64,000 nt of DNA from Phymatolithon calcareum (GCA_977006965.1 CDRMUB010000001.1:124001-188000); one strand, 5' to 3'. Shown: positions 33,266-44,194, numbered from the stretch's first letter. Numbers and translations: made by a program. Notes: generated by a model from the sequence alone, not told the origin.

Positions 33266-33894
33266 TCAACTGATTCCAATAACTTGACGCTTTTTCTCCG
33301 CCATCGCCTTAACTGTCTTTTCACTGAACTGCTTGTCACTTCCCCCGCATTGTACCATGCGCCTGCCAACTTTCGCGGCAGACAGTAATTTTTTTCTGCT
33401 GCTCCCATTCACAATCTGGTCGTATCGGCTGCATTGCAGGACAATTGTGCACGGGCTCAGCTTAATACAATACTCGTTTGAAGAGTTCAGCAAATCGAAA
33501 AGGCAATTTCATTTTCTGGACCAAGATTATTCACCATCCGTCCCCAATGTCGGAAATTTTCGGAATACTCTTGCTCTTCGATGAGTTCAAGGGCAACCTT
33601 TCGACGATGCAATCCGTCAATGCAGTACACATGTCCTCCAGCATTGGACTTTCTCAGTTCTTCTTGCGCTCGTTTCTCGGCCTCAAATGGTTGATACTTG
33701 TAAGGCTCCTTGGTATAGAAGTCGGCAATTTCCCATCCAGTTAGTTTTCGGCAGATTAAAGCTGAGTTTCTATATACCCATTCCTCAGAAATCCAGCTTT
33801 CAAAAAGGTAACATGATATGACGTTACAGGGCGCACCCCACGTATGTTGACAATTCGACGGGGATTGATCGAAATATCTAGCGCAAAGTTTCAT
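33266..33894 (-). pseudogene. ParB/sulfiredoxin-like domain
   Basis: Two overlapping minus-strand frames (33894-33487 and 33493-33266) joined by a one-base frameshift near 33490. The key segment is GGHVYCIDGLHRRKVALELI (residues 87-106 of the first frame), which resembles the G-x-DGxHR-x-A signature of ParB/Srx-type nucleotide-binding domains. Downstream, a helical region (EIAFSI then LNSSNEYCIKLSP) is as expected after a ParB N-terminal domain. In bacteria and phages such domains are often fused to DNA methyltransferases, which fits the methyltransferase-like sequence downstream on the same strand. I judge it decayed because of the frameshift and the stop at 33266. Confidence 0.4.
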
Positions 33895-33899
33895 TGCAG

Positions 33900-34455
33900 G
33901 CAGCTTCGATGTTCATTCGCGTTTACGTTCTCGCTTGCGACTATCTAGTGACAGGCCGTAGACGTCGCAGTCGGCGAGAAGAACTCACTTCCGCTTGTAA
34001 TATCTTCGGATTCTAATCAATAGCGCGCTGAATATGATAACAAATCTTTTCGAGACGGCGCTTGCCCCCGTTGAGATAATTTGATTCTCTTCGAAAAGAG
34101 TGCGCAAAATTTACGAATTTAATCCTTGCAAAAAACGTTTCTCTGGAGACGGCCATATGTCCTCTATTTACAATACGGCGGACCATTATGGTATCGTATG
34201 TCGGGTATTTATTGGCGCACATTAAAGATGTGATGGTGCTCAGAAAATTGTCTTTGCAAACTGTTCAATCGCGGTCTATCGAACGTGGACATGGGAGCTT
34301 TCACTCATATAAATCCTCTATGGTTAGTTTTTCCGTTAGTTTGGCTCTTGTTTGGAGAAAATGTATTCGTCCATGCCTCTCATATACTATTGCTACGATC
34401 TATAATAGCTTTTAAATAGCTTTCCAGTGCCTTACATAAACTCACGGAAGCCAAC
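33900..34455. other. No recognisable gene
   Basis: Upstream of the ParB-like domain. Minus-strand frames such as 34013-34222 are short and uninformative, and no promoter can be called. Confidence 0.35.
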
Positions 34456-34458
34456 ATT

Positions 34459-34970
34459 TCATGCATATGGTATGCTATTATTGGTGAAGACACAAGCGGC
34501 GTGCGAAGCTGCAGACCAGTCCGCGAGGGTATTATCGAATTCTTTGTGCATTGGCGGCAAGAGCCAACGGATCCAACGCGCAAAATGGGGGAAAGTGTCG
34601 GTCAAGGAAAAGCCATTACCGATGTACGTGCGTTCGACTATCCCGTTAGCGAGGAGGGTGAAATCGAACGACAGCCCGAGACCGACACTCGGGGCCAAAT
34701 TTATTGCGAACGGAAAGATTCCATGAGCCGACGCCGCGTGTTACCGACAGTCTGGGCGTGCACTAACGCACTTGGAACACTATAAGAGGCGGGCGACGAC
34801 GACAATGCCATGAAATCGAGCAGGGCTTTCCTTTCTCACTCACCCTCCCTCCCTGGAATAGCACGCAGCCAAACGACGCGAATCACAGGGCTCTCCTTTC
34901 TGGAGAGCAGCATCTGGGAGGAGCAGGACCAGGAAGCATCACGCATACATACATACGCTCGTGAAAGATA
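34459..34970. other. GC-rich stretch, unrecognised
   Basis: Higher GC than its surroundings, with overlapping open frames on both strands (34501-34785 + and 34459-34698 -). The minus-strand frame contains HKEFDNTLADWSAASH, which faintly recalls the last motif of LINE RNase H domains (N--AD-LA), but this is too short to assign. A TATA-like CACTATAAGAGGC lies near 34780 on the plus strand. Confidence 0.25.
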
Positions 34971-34983
34971 GGCGAAGATTTAG

Positions 34984-35196
34984 GATCGCACCTCAGCCAA
35001 CTTCGGAATTGGTAATTATAGAACATTCGACGAGGAAGCCTTGACGGAGGCCAAGGCACAGCTGATTAGCACAGTGCCTGCAGACTACTTTCTGGTGCTT
35101 AGTAGATGTGCTGAGCATCCGCAGGTCCTGCTCAGTAAAGATATTGTTTTCATCCATAAGTGCGAGTCGTACCTTGCCAGCAGCGCTGAACTATGA
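34984..35196 (+). pseudogene. Orphan coding-like segment upstream of TLH copy B
   Basis: A 70-codon open segment without a clear start (TSANFGIGNYRTFDEEALTE, then STVPADYFLVLSRCAEHPQV). It runs up to the point near 35148 where TLH homology begins and is then in the wrong frame. It does not match copy A, so it marks foreign sequence at the truncation point of copy B. No family is recognised. Confidence 0.3.
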
Positions 35197-36181
35197 ACAA
35201 TACGACATCAATGAAACCAGTAAGGATAGAGAAGCCAAAGAGAATTTTCATCGTGCCGTACAAGCCATCGGATACTTTGAAGCAATCAAAATGCGTAGGG
35301 AGATCAGACCCATGTCGCTTGCTCATGCTCATATCCCTGCTGCTGCCACAGCATCAAGGGGTCTTTTCGAGACCGGTGAGCAAGCTCAAATAGCTTCTAT
35401 GGATTTGGAAGATGGAAACAAATGCTTGGTCAGCGATCCGAAGTTTAATGCAGTTGAAGCGGTGCAAAAGGCTTGCTCTCTGCTGGACGCAAAAATTTTA
35501 AGCCATGAGCAGGAACTAGTTATGAATGATGTCTATCGAAAAACGAGGGACCTCGCGCTATTTCTCGGGACTAGCTCGGTGAAAACAGCCGTCGTTCTGG
35601 GCCCCATAATGTTTTCGAGAATATAAACTGTATGGATGTCACGATTGAAGGAGCTTCGCCAAGTATGCAGAAAGCGGTTCGAGTCGGCAGGAGTTCAGAC
35701 TCTACGCATACATGAGGTCTCAAAAAACCAATTCGGGGAGAGCGGAGGTATAGTTCTTATCTCATCAGAGGATTGTCTATGGCGAGCGTTCACGGAAACA
35801 ATGAGAAGTCTTCCATGTTCTAGGATTAAAGTATGTCGCATCGTTGTGGATGAGGCTCATGAGCTCCCAATGTCTGACAGTTTCAGAAACTGTATGCAAG
35901 CCTGCAAAGCCATTCAGAACTGGACTTTCAGCGTTCCAATAGTCTTTTTGACTGCTACAGCGTTAAACCTCCTTCTTGATCGCATCGCTGAAGGATTCAA
36001 TATATCCAGAGCAAGTTTGACTGCCATTCGTGGAGATTGCTCCCGGCAAAATCTCAAGCAACAAGTGAACATTTTGGCAACTCCTTCTTCTAGTCTAATG
36101 ACGAGCAGTGTTTATAAATCAGTTGAGGACATCGATCGCGCTCTCAATTGTTCATCTGGAAAGATTCTGTTGCGTGTCTGA
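35148..36181 (+). pseudogene. TLH copy B, helicase domain 1 and start of domain 2
   Basis: Homology to copy A begins at SRTLPAALNYE. The frame is open (35108-35626) through the linker that is broken in copy A. The Walker A box is damaged (LGTSSVKTAVVL; copy A has LGTGSGKT). One in-frame TAA at 35624 interrupts, then the frame continues (35636-36181) with motif II VDEAHELPMSD and motif III FLTATALNL. The start of the second RecA domain, missing from copy A, follows (LLDRIAEGFNISRASLTAIR). The N-terminal zinc fingers and most of the central region are absent, so this is a 5'-truncated pseudogene. Confidence 0.65.
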
Positions 36182-37650
36182 CCACTAACCACGTAAAGGC
36201 AATTGAGAAATCGCTTCAGTTTATATATTTGTCCGAGAATAAATGCATTTAAAAGTGGCATAGTAAAATGGAGGACCAAGAGCTGCACCGAAGAGTGCAA
36301 AAGTGGCGTCAAAATACAAGATCGACAGTAGTCTGGAATTGATGCCAAAGACGTTCAAGGTGTGATATTTGCCGGAAATTGTCCTTCGCTCGCAAGGTTC
36401 TGACAAGCTGCCTGAAGAGAAGGACGTGATGGGCGTGACGCAAGAATTGTTGTTCATTTTAACGGGCGGCACCTTCGAAATGCAATCATGGGCGAAAAAG
36501 TACGTTCAAGGAGAAGGAGAGGGCTCATACGAGGCCTGGGGTCGAGACACAAGCTCATGTTGACGAGAGCGAGTTGAGAACTCTCTAATGACGCAAGCAC
36601 TTCTCGTCTCTGCTCTCAGTTGGATAACTGTCCTCAGTGCGACGTGTGCGAATCTTCGTCTAGAACACATGTTCCATCCAAGAGAAGTCTAGGAATAGCA
36701 GAACTCGTTTCTTACAAGAAGCTGAGTTCGTATACCGATAACGATAAATTGAGGGAAACTAGACATAGGGTTGCAAATGCCGACAGAGACCAGACATTAC
36801 AAGATTTAATTTCCTTACGGGAAAATTTTGAAGCGCTTTGCCGACTGTGGTCCCTCTGCATTAGGGACTGGTTCGACAAGAAACAGTTTCAGCCAAGGAG
36901 TTACGAGCACAGCTCGGACAGATGCATTAAATTCGAGGCTTGTGAAAAGAAGCCGAACCACTTAAAATGCTTTCGCTGTCTGACCTTCACGGTCAAAGGT
37001 TCTACGCACAATGCAAGCAGCTTTCCACTGCTTCAAGATCCATCTCTCCGTTGACTTCGTTGCAGTGTCAGGTGCGTTTTGCATTTATACAACAGCGCAC
37101 GCATTCATTTCAACAATACCTACAGCAAGAGCTGTGTCTTCAATTCGGAGACAATCCTCGTTATGAGTGTATGGCGCAAGAATAATGAAGCCCTACGAGA
37201 AAAGATTAAAGAAGAGCTACTAGGTAGAAGAGATGACTGGGCCGATGAGAAGCACGGAGACTGGCTTGTCAGAGACAGATTGGAAAACCCTGTTGAATTC
37301 TGAAAGCTTGGAAGTTGGTTTTGAAAGAAATGGGCCACTTTCTACGATAAATCAATTTCCATGTCATCTTTATGCTCCTGATACACTCGTTCCAAGATTA
37401 AAGGACTGCATACAAGTCACATTTCAAAGTACTGGCCAGGGACAAGATCCCTTTCAGGCATTTCATGCCAATTGGTCTGCCTTTTATATGCAGCAGTCCT
37501 GGAAAATCGTTCGTCTCGCCTATCGAAATTTTTACAGAGCAACTCTCTTCTGCACTGTCAATATGCAGTTCGGATACGGGAGGTGGCGTGTGGACGGCCG
37601 CGGGTATGCGGGAAAGATCGCTCTAGATTTGCATGGCGGACTGACGCAGT
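36182..37650 (+). pseudogene. TLH copy B, helicase domain 2 and Cys/His-rich tail
   Basis: After a frameshift the second helicase domain can be read with stops: TTNHVKAIEKSLQFIYL (motif IV region), WHSKMEDQELHRRVQKWRQ (motif before V), then LTGGTFEMQSW. A RecQ-like zinc segment follows (LDNCPQCDVCESSS at 36617-36660). The open frame 36620-37054 carries the tail with KKPNHLKCFRCLTFTVKGS and matches copy A's 6498-7073. Further tail sequence continues in other frames to about 37650. This copy shows what copy A has lost between 6440 and 6441. Confidence 0.6.
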
Positions 37651-37651
37651 G

Positions 37652-38091
37652 AATTGGGCACGATGTTCTGGGGGGCATTGGTCGCAGATGCTGCGATTTT
37701 GGCATGAGGCCGTGCTAACGCTCACGACAGGCGCCATTGCGCGATGCGTTTCACGGTCGTGTGCTAGAGTCATAATTGGGCTGCGCTCGCGTCGATCGCG
37801 CCCGCCCGTGCCCTGAGCTCTCGATCTTTAATAGTCGGTTGTGGTTGCTGTGTTTATCGATCTGTTTTGATCTGTTGTTGTTGTGAAGGGATTTCGGGCT
37901 GCTCGCTTGCCTTGTGAAGCTGTTACGTTAATGTAAAGTTGGAACTTTTCTCGCGGCTGGGCTGCTGCTCTGTTGCTGTTTCTGTAGAGAGCTCGCTCTG
38001 GTAAGCGCGGCAATGGTAATCTACATATATTGAGTACCGAATAGAAACATTCCTCTATATATTTCACGGTATATAAAAGCATTTATTTTTA
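37652..38091 (+). repeat. TATA-containing repeat P, copy 2
   Basis: The fuller copy of the repeat at 10033-10290. It starts in a GC-rich part (GATGTTCTGGGGGGCATTGG) and ends with an AT-rich part including TATATATTTCACGGTATATA and AAAGCATTTATTTTT. It directly follows the TLH copy B tail in the same orientation. The strong TATA-like GGTATATAAAAG at 38071-38082 could belong to a promoter or be part of a 3' end. Confidence 0.6.
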
Positions 38092-38284
38092 GCCTCCGAA
38101 AATTATACAGTGGAGCAACAAGGTCGCCTTCCGATCGCTTTTAAAATGGAACGTGGAATTGTCGGTCATGAGTTTGCTCTTTTTCTTCCATAACGTGCAC
38201 TCGAGTGCTTTGTAATTATACTCAATATCTGGGCTCGTCTTTAATAGAAATAAAGTGCGTTGGAGCTTGAAAGGAGAGCAAGAG

Positions 38285-38610
38285 CTAAAGACGCGACTTT
38301 AAGTCCGACAATCGGAAGCAGAAAGTATTATTCAAGATGATGCTGGCGATTGATGAGTCTGGAAGTTGCAAACAAGAACACAGGCGTCCCCTCATCACGC
38401 TTCCCATTTTTCTTAAGAAACGCCACACCATGCGTTCAAGCTGCTGTTCACATGAGCTTTGATTCGTCATTCGTTGGACAAGACTAATAGTAAGAAATTG
38501 CACGTTGTCATCGTCAAGGAATAGAACCCTGAGGATGACATTCGATATGATGAGCAGGCTGAACCGAGCCAGCACCGTCAAAGCACCGTATCGCAAGTCC
38601 TGCCTACAAT
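38285..38610 (-). repeat. Inverted repeat V, copy 1, with ORF
   Basis: A minus-strand frame of 103 codons begins MRYGALTVLARFSLLIISNV. About 130 bases at its start match, in inverted orientation, 41805-41945 (WRYGALTVLHRFNLLIVWNA on the plus strand). Protein similarity in the same frame suggests that both derive from a coding sequence. I do not recognise the family. Confidence 0.4.
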
Positions 38611-39425
38611 GTTCATCTTTGCCAATCTTACTTTCCTACACAATGGTCTTCTACGACGAAATAGAATAGAAATTGAGAAATGACTCTATGCTTAACACTC
38701 AATCGGGGAATAAATCTAAAAGCATTTCCCTGTACCTTTTCTAGTAGCAACCAAAGCTTTTAAAAAATTACAGACGCATCTCGGACACTCTCGGTAAACG
38801 TACAACATTCCACTGCTTAGTGTCACGCGTAGTCCACTGAATTATACTCAGGAGGAATCATCTTGTGGACGCCGTCTTGACAACTAGAAAGATCATTTGT
38901 ACTTCATCAAGTGCATATCTTGTGAGTGTACTCTCTTCAGGTCAAATCGATTCTTTTGACTACCGCTTTTCGATATCCTCTATTGCATCGTTTCCTGGCT
39001 TTCCAGTAGCTTTAAAAGTAGGAGGGATTTTCCATTAAGGTCGCTACTCCTATTAGACTATGCTTGGACAATTTTAAACAAAATTTTAAAGCTAAAGAGA
39101 AGTAGTGACAGCAACGCATTTTAAAAATCTTGTGTAAACATTAGTAAGCTTATGACGTGGCAAGAGCTTCAAAGAAAGAGCATTTCGTTTTGCACCTGTG
39201 TCACAGAACAATCCGTGGTCAGGCACGGCTAAGCGACCAATGAGTATGAGAAATCGAGATAATACGCAAAGGAGATGTGAAATCAATGTACGAATTTGCA
39301 GTCTCATTGAGAGCTTTAAGCGAGGTACCTGCTCAGAGTCACTATAGGATATCTTCTGGGAGGTTGTGGACCTCGGGGGAAAGACAAGAATAGAATCTAA
39401 GAGAGAATCAGAGCTCCGGAAGTAC
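38611..39425. other. No recognisable gene
   Basis: AT-rich sequence with short frames only (longest 39092-39460 on the minus strand, no motif). Confidence 0.4.
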
Positions 39426-39429
39426 CAAA

Positions 39430-40065
39430 ATAGCACTCTAGGAGTTATAGAAGACCTCAAAAAATGTAAGAAAGAAAGAGATCTTTACAAGGTGTACAAG
39501 AGGCTTGTGAAAACCAATTGCTAGATTGGAGCCTTGCTGAAAAAAAGGAAGAATATGAACAATACATCGCGGAGCACAAGGAGAAGGATGGAACAAGATG
39601 ACAGAGAGCCCATGAATTGTGAAAAATTTTCCGCCCACATCTCGTAGAAATGCCATAGCACCGAAAAATTGCAACTTGGTGAAAGTAAATAAAAATCTCC
39701 CAATTTGCGGACATGAGTACAAGAATTAAAGCGGCTATCCAAAAAGCACCAAACGGAAAGGCATTAGACTTAGAGAAGGTGAGGTCTGAAATGCTTAAAG
39801 TCGACATAACGCTCAACGCTGAAGTACTTACAGCCTTTTGGGAGGCCTATGGAAGGTGTGTAGACGCGCCGTGCACTGGTAGAAAGCGATATGCATCTCA
39901 ATACACATGAAGGGGAAGCATAAAGACGAGGGATGCTACCGTCCGATTTCTCTGCTGAGCTACAGAAGGAAATTTTTTAAACACATATAGACATGAAGCT
40001 GCAGTCTGTAGACTCAAACCAATTGTATCTAGTTGGGATCTGAAAGGGGAGAATGCTCGATGCTA
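39430..40065 (+). pseudogene. LINE-like retrotransposon fragment (linker and RT start)
   Basis: Related to 7.56-8.1 kb. Shared features are EYEQYIAEHKEKDGTR (39550-39600; compare the ELKENDGTR region at 7.73 kb) and the RT entry region KAAIQKAPNGKALDLEKVRS. The latter is followed by EMLKVDITLNAEVLTAFWEA, equivalent to EMLKFEISLKAEVFTAFWEA at 7.91 kb. After the degraded RPISLLS region it breaks off near 40065, where an antisense TLH piece starts. Confidence 0.6.
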
Positions 40066-40067
40066 GT

Positions 40068-40480
40068 AGCATGGGGTATTTCAACCCTCTACAGTACTCT
40101 AAAGAAACTTAAGGCATGACGAAGATACCCTTTTGCCTCTCCATCTGGATTAGTTCCAGCGATGGCTTCCTCTTCATAGTTCAGGTCACTTGGCAACGTA
40201 CGGCTAGTACTTCTGGATGACTTGATGGCTTCCTTTTTCTTTTAAAAAGCACTGGAAAGCTCTTTAAGAGCTCTGGCACTCTTCCTTTTTCCATCATCTT
40301 CTTGTGTTCCCACTGTCTACAATGATGGCTTGAGATCTATCAGATCAGCGTGCCAGTAATGTGTAGTTCTTTCAAACATTGGCATATCTATACCGGTGCT
40401 CTTATGGGACGCTTTTTAATATATTCTAATTTTCAGAGCGGTGTTCTTTCCACTCGTCCCTTGATATGACTCCTCAACCC
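40068..40480 (-). pseudogene. TLH piece H
   Basis: Antisense copy of the region around 5529-5860 of TLH copy A, and a direct repeat of piece I at 43777-44190. H and I share not only TLH sequence but also about 25 bases beyond it (TTTCAACCCTCTACAGTA). They are therefore copies of one already truncated fragment. Heavily mutated and not open. Confidence 0.55.
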
Positions 40481-40509
40481 GATCTTCGTCTTAAGCACGA
40501 GTTCAAGTA

Positions 40510-41545
40510 CTGGCAGTGTATCTCTCACCTTCGTATTTGACGAGGGTTCTTTCAGCAAACAAGACGGATCAATGCCACCTGAGTATACCTCTACCGAGCT
40601 GATGGTGGCAAAGATTAAGAAAATAATCAGCTACAAGAATAAGCACCTCTGGGAGTACCTAAAATATTAATGAGAATCACCTGGAGCGAGAGGCACGAGT
40701 TGGAATCTTTGTTCAAGTTAAGTCATCAGATCTGCCGGATAGTAGTGACTGAGCTTGGCAGAAGATTAATGAACTTTTGAACATATCTGAAGAGCATGCA
40801 GCGTTCTAGTCCGACCCAAGAAAGAAAACTTTCGTGAAGAGGCCCCAAGCAGTCATCGCATTTCAGTGACTAGCGCACCACTTGAGGCTATTTCACTCGG
40901 CAGCAATGGCCCCAGAAGCTTCGAGATCAGGCGCAGAGATTCCGGTATAGGTTGTGCAAACAGGCACCACGAAATATCTGGTAGTTGGAATGTGATGGGA
41001 AGTCTTGCTATGCAGCTCGTCCATTGCAACTGTAGCTGGAGGCATCACATCAGAGAGAGATATTTCACTTCCATCCAACTTTATCTTTTGAAACTCAAAA
41101 ATTACAGCACGTTAGCACGTTCTCGATACCACATCCAAGACGGACCTTGCTGCAATCTAGGAGCTTTGTGTGCAATGAATTTTACAAACAAGGTTATAAT
41201 TCCAAGACGTGATACAATGTTTATGGCCCCTTAACTATTGCAGACGATATCGCTGTAATTCACCTTTCTTTGTAGTCGCACAGGCGAAAGTTAAATTGGC
41301 ATACGGAACACTGGAGACAGTACTGAATATCTGAGGTGCTCTACGCTGTGCTTTGATTACATTTAAATGCTTCTGATACGAGTCCGTCTGCGCTTCAAGT
41401 TCGCGTAGGTAACGTGGGGAGACCTCGTCAACTTGCAATCGTACTTTGAATGAAGTCCAATCTCACAATTCTCTGATAAGAAGTCTCCCTTTAGATTGCG
41501 ACGTTACCACAACTGAGAGTAAAATCATCACTCAAACTGACGTAG
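40510..41545 (+). pseudogene. Repeat Q, copy 1, with coding relic
   Basis: The plus strand shows coding-like sequence with scattered stops: SVSLTFVFDEGSFSKQDGSM near 40520, VGIFVQVKSSDLPDSSD near 40710, then KYLVVGM, a TGA, and WEVLLCSSSIATVAGGITSE near 40985-41050. From about 40960 to 41545 it is nearly identical to 47875-48480. The protein family is not recognised. The minus strand also has a frame (41235-41438) conserved between both copies, so the true coding strand is uncertain. Confidence 0.45.
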
Positions 41546-41910
41546 AACTTTTTACTTGTATCTTGGCACACAATAAGCTCATGTAGTTGGCTCGCAGTGG
41601 AACGTGATGACATGATGCTCCCAGTGAGATGTTTCGTCCCAAGGGCCTTGCAAAACTTAGTCGATAGATCTCGGCAGAGAGCGTTTAGATATTTATAACG
41701 CTGTATGGAAGCTTGTGTGCACTTCTGAGTAGCATATGGTCGCAATTGCACACGATAAACAGGCGTTTCGTGATGACAATTTGAAAAGATGAACTCTGTG
41801 AGCAGGATTTGGCGGTACGGAGCTTTGACGGTGCTGCATAGGTTCAACCTGCTCATCGTCTGGAATGCCAACGTCAACTTTCTATACGTTGACATTGACA
41901 AAGTTTTCAA
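41491..41910 (-). pseudogene. Unrecognised ORF, 139 codons
   Basis: Minus-strand frame with protein-like composition (YRQILLTEFIFSNCHHETPV, then LHELIVCQDTSKKFYVSLSD). It abuts repeat Q and overlaps inverted repeat V on the opposite strand (41805-41945). No family is recognised. Because the plus strand in the same place reads as the V repeat's ORF, one of the two is a shadow. Confidence 0.25.
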
Positions 41911-42039
41911 TATTTGCTACAGTGATTGCTCAACTGATTGCGCTTGCCATTGTACAGATAAAGAAACTAGCCAACATAGCATCCATGTACGGACCTCGAA
42001 GCACCGAAAATCTGTTGGCATTGTGGCAGGATCCTACGG

Positions 42040-42290
42040 CCGTAGAGGTTAGACAGCGAAAGCCTTTTAAGTTCTAGAGCTTCTTCTCAAAAGCCTTGGA
42101 TTTGACGCAATAATTTCTAAGCTGGAACAGTTTTTTGTCTAATCACTCCTGAAAAATGAACGAGAGGACAGTCCGCTAAGCGCTTCACGATTTTCACTTG
42201 CGAAAATTTAATCGTGTTTCTTTTCGTCCCTCTCAGCATCAGAATGCCTTTATCTGCTCATTCTAGCTTGATGATTATGAGTAAACGAGC
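42040..42290 (-). pseudogene. TLH piece F, tail fragment
   Basis: Matches TLH piece E at 56.09-56.34 kb and, in reverse, the tails of copies A and B. A landmark is TCTAA-CA-TCCTGAAAAATG near 42140, equivalent to 56.20 kb. No open frame remains. It is followed by about 70 bases (42395-42465, AGAGAAGAGCAGTGCTTG and the region after it) that also occur at 49.63-49.69 kb next to TLH piece G, so F and G share a flank. Confidence 0.45.
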
Positions 42291-42449
42291 TTTGTTTCTT
42301 TAAGGTATTTGATTCTGAAATCTATAGACCTCTTTTCCATGGAGTATGTGTCCTGAGCGAGTAACTTTGTATTGATAATAACTAAACAACTCAGAACAGA
42401 GAAGAGCAGTGCTTGACTTTTTAAAGAAGCTCTCGACCCCCTGTCGCCG

Positions 42450-43640
42450 ACATGAGATTATGTCTCGAGGCCAGGTATAACGGATTTCGAATAGATGACC
42501 AAAGAGTGGGAATAAAACCACAAGCCAAATCAGGACACTGGGGTCCGGTTGTAGCGCCAGGCTCCAAAGAACTGGACGCTACATGGGAGAGAAAAGCCCA
42601 AGAGAGGAGAGAGAAGAAAAGAGCGGGAGAGACAAGACAAAAGAGGAGGAAAGAAAGACTAGCAAACAAAACCTCCAGACCAGCAGACAAAATAGGCGTC
42701 CACAATCGTAGTACTCCATGGCTTTGCGGCAACGCAAGCGGTCGTGAACGTAGAACACGAGCGCAAGGCTACGCCGAACAGGGCTTCAGAAGCTTGACGA
42801 GGTAGATGAGGGTGAATAGAGATAGACGCGACTTGAACCAGGGCGAAGTCGGTAATGCCGGTCACGGAGGACACTCCACAGCTTTGCGGGAACACAAGCG
42901 GCCGCATGGATGAGATACGAGGGCGAGACTACGCCGAACAGGGCCTCGGAAGCTCGAAGTGAGGAGCACTTAGGTCCAGATGATAAGCGCAACTTGCAAC
43001 ACAAAACGGGCAAGATTGCCGTACCGTAACTCCAGCGATCATGTGGACGAACACGAGCGCGGGCCTTCGAGAAAACGGAGAAGAATAAGCGTGGAGACTA
43101 GTCGAACGGACGTCCACTGCGCCGCTTACGACATGACGAAATGCAAAAGAGAAAGGAAGGAAAAAACGACGCCGTCTTTAGGCGGCGACCATGGCTTGTC
43201 CGTCGACCTTCGCACGGACGCACGAAAAAGGTAAAGGGAAACTTGAACGCGGTTGTGGACGCACCGGCTTGCGCGCCGAAACGGTTGCGTCCAAGAAGGT
43301 TGGGAAGAGCTCCGACTCCGCGTGGTCGAAGGGACTGTCAAGCGAACATTGCGCGTGCTTGATCCAAGCAATGGAGCCGAAATCCAGAACTCCCCCAACT
43401 TCCTTTACTCAGAGGAAGGAACAAACTAGCTTATATACTACAACCTTCGCAAAAGACAGCGATGTAGCGCATAGACACACGAGAGACACGTGCAATCATG
43501 GCCCAACAGATCACCTACCACGAGCAGCATGACTATCGCGATCCAAGTTGTGCGGCGTACAGTCGCAAGAGGAAAAGAGACCGCCTTGGGACAGCGACAT
43601 AACAGCGGGCGCTACACCGGTATGTCCTCAAGTCGATCTT
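42450..43640 (+). repeat. GC-rich dispersed repeat R, copy 2, with internal tandem units
   Basis: The larger copy of the repeat at 22590-23300. Inside it, a unit of about 170 bases recurs: AGCTTTGCGGGAACACAAGCGG near 42890 corresponds to GGCTTTGCGGCAACGCAAGCGG near 42719, each followed by CTACGCCGAACAGGGC. A third, more decayed unit follows near 43040. The end carries CTTATATAC as in copy 1. The peptides encoded are low-complexity and basic, with no recognised domain. Confidence 0.6.
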
Positions 43641-43682
43641 CTCAGCTAAAAGGATCTGACGGAGCCGAGTGCAATAAACCAT

Positions 43683-43775
43683 TAGCTTTTCAGTGGTCAA
43701 GAAAGGAGACCTAAGCACTCCAAAAAGCTACAGGCCGATTTTTGTACTATTCGATGCTTAAAAAACATTCAGGCA
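43683..43775 (+). pseudogene. LINE-like RT motif fragment
   Basis: A short piece reading VVKKGDLSTPKSYRPIFVLF, the non-LTR RT entry motif, followed by a stop. It matches the start of the piece at 20.02-20.10 kb. It is cut off where the antisense TLH piece I begins. Confidence 0.55.
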
Positions 43776-43776
43776 A

Positions 43777-44190
43777 GGGGTGTTTCAACCCTCTACAGTA
43801 CCCTAAATAGCTTATGGCATGACGAAGATACCGTTTGGGCTCTCCATCCAGATGTGTTCCATCGAATGCGTCTCCTTCATAGTTCACCTCACCTGGCAAG
43901 GTACGGCTCGTAGTTCCGGATGCCTTGGTGCCTTCCTTGTTCATTTAAAGAGCAATGGAAAGCTCTTTAAGAGCTCTGGCTCTCTTGCTTTTCCATCACT
44001 TTCTTCTGTTTCCACTCTCTAAAATGATGGATTAATATCTATCAGATCAGCGTACCAGTAATGTGCAGTTTTTTCAAACATTGGCATATTTATACCGGTG
44101 CTCTTATGTGACGCTTTTCAAAACATTCTTATTCTCATAGCGGTGCTCTTTCCACTCGTCCCTTTAAATGAGACCACAACGCCGACATAG
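43777..44190 (-). pseudogene. TLH piece I
   Basis: Antisense fragment equivalent to 5529-5860 in copy A. The minus strand reads TTSRTLPGEVNYEGDAFDG and DGEPKRYLRHAISYLGY, matching SRTLPTGLNYE and DGEAKEYLRRAVQAIG of copy A, and the equivalent region of copy B. Direct repeat of piece H. Confidence 0.6.
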
Positions 44191-44194
44191 ATCG

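Noticed and set aside
34459-34698. LINE RNase H domain on the minus strand
   Set aside because: Only one short motif (FDNTLADWSA) resembles it, and no other RNase H element is visible.
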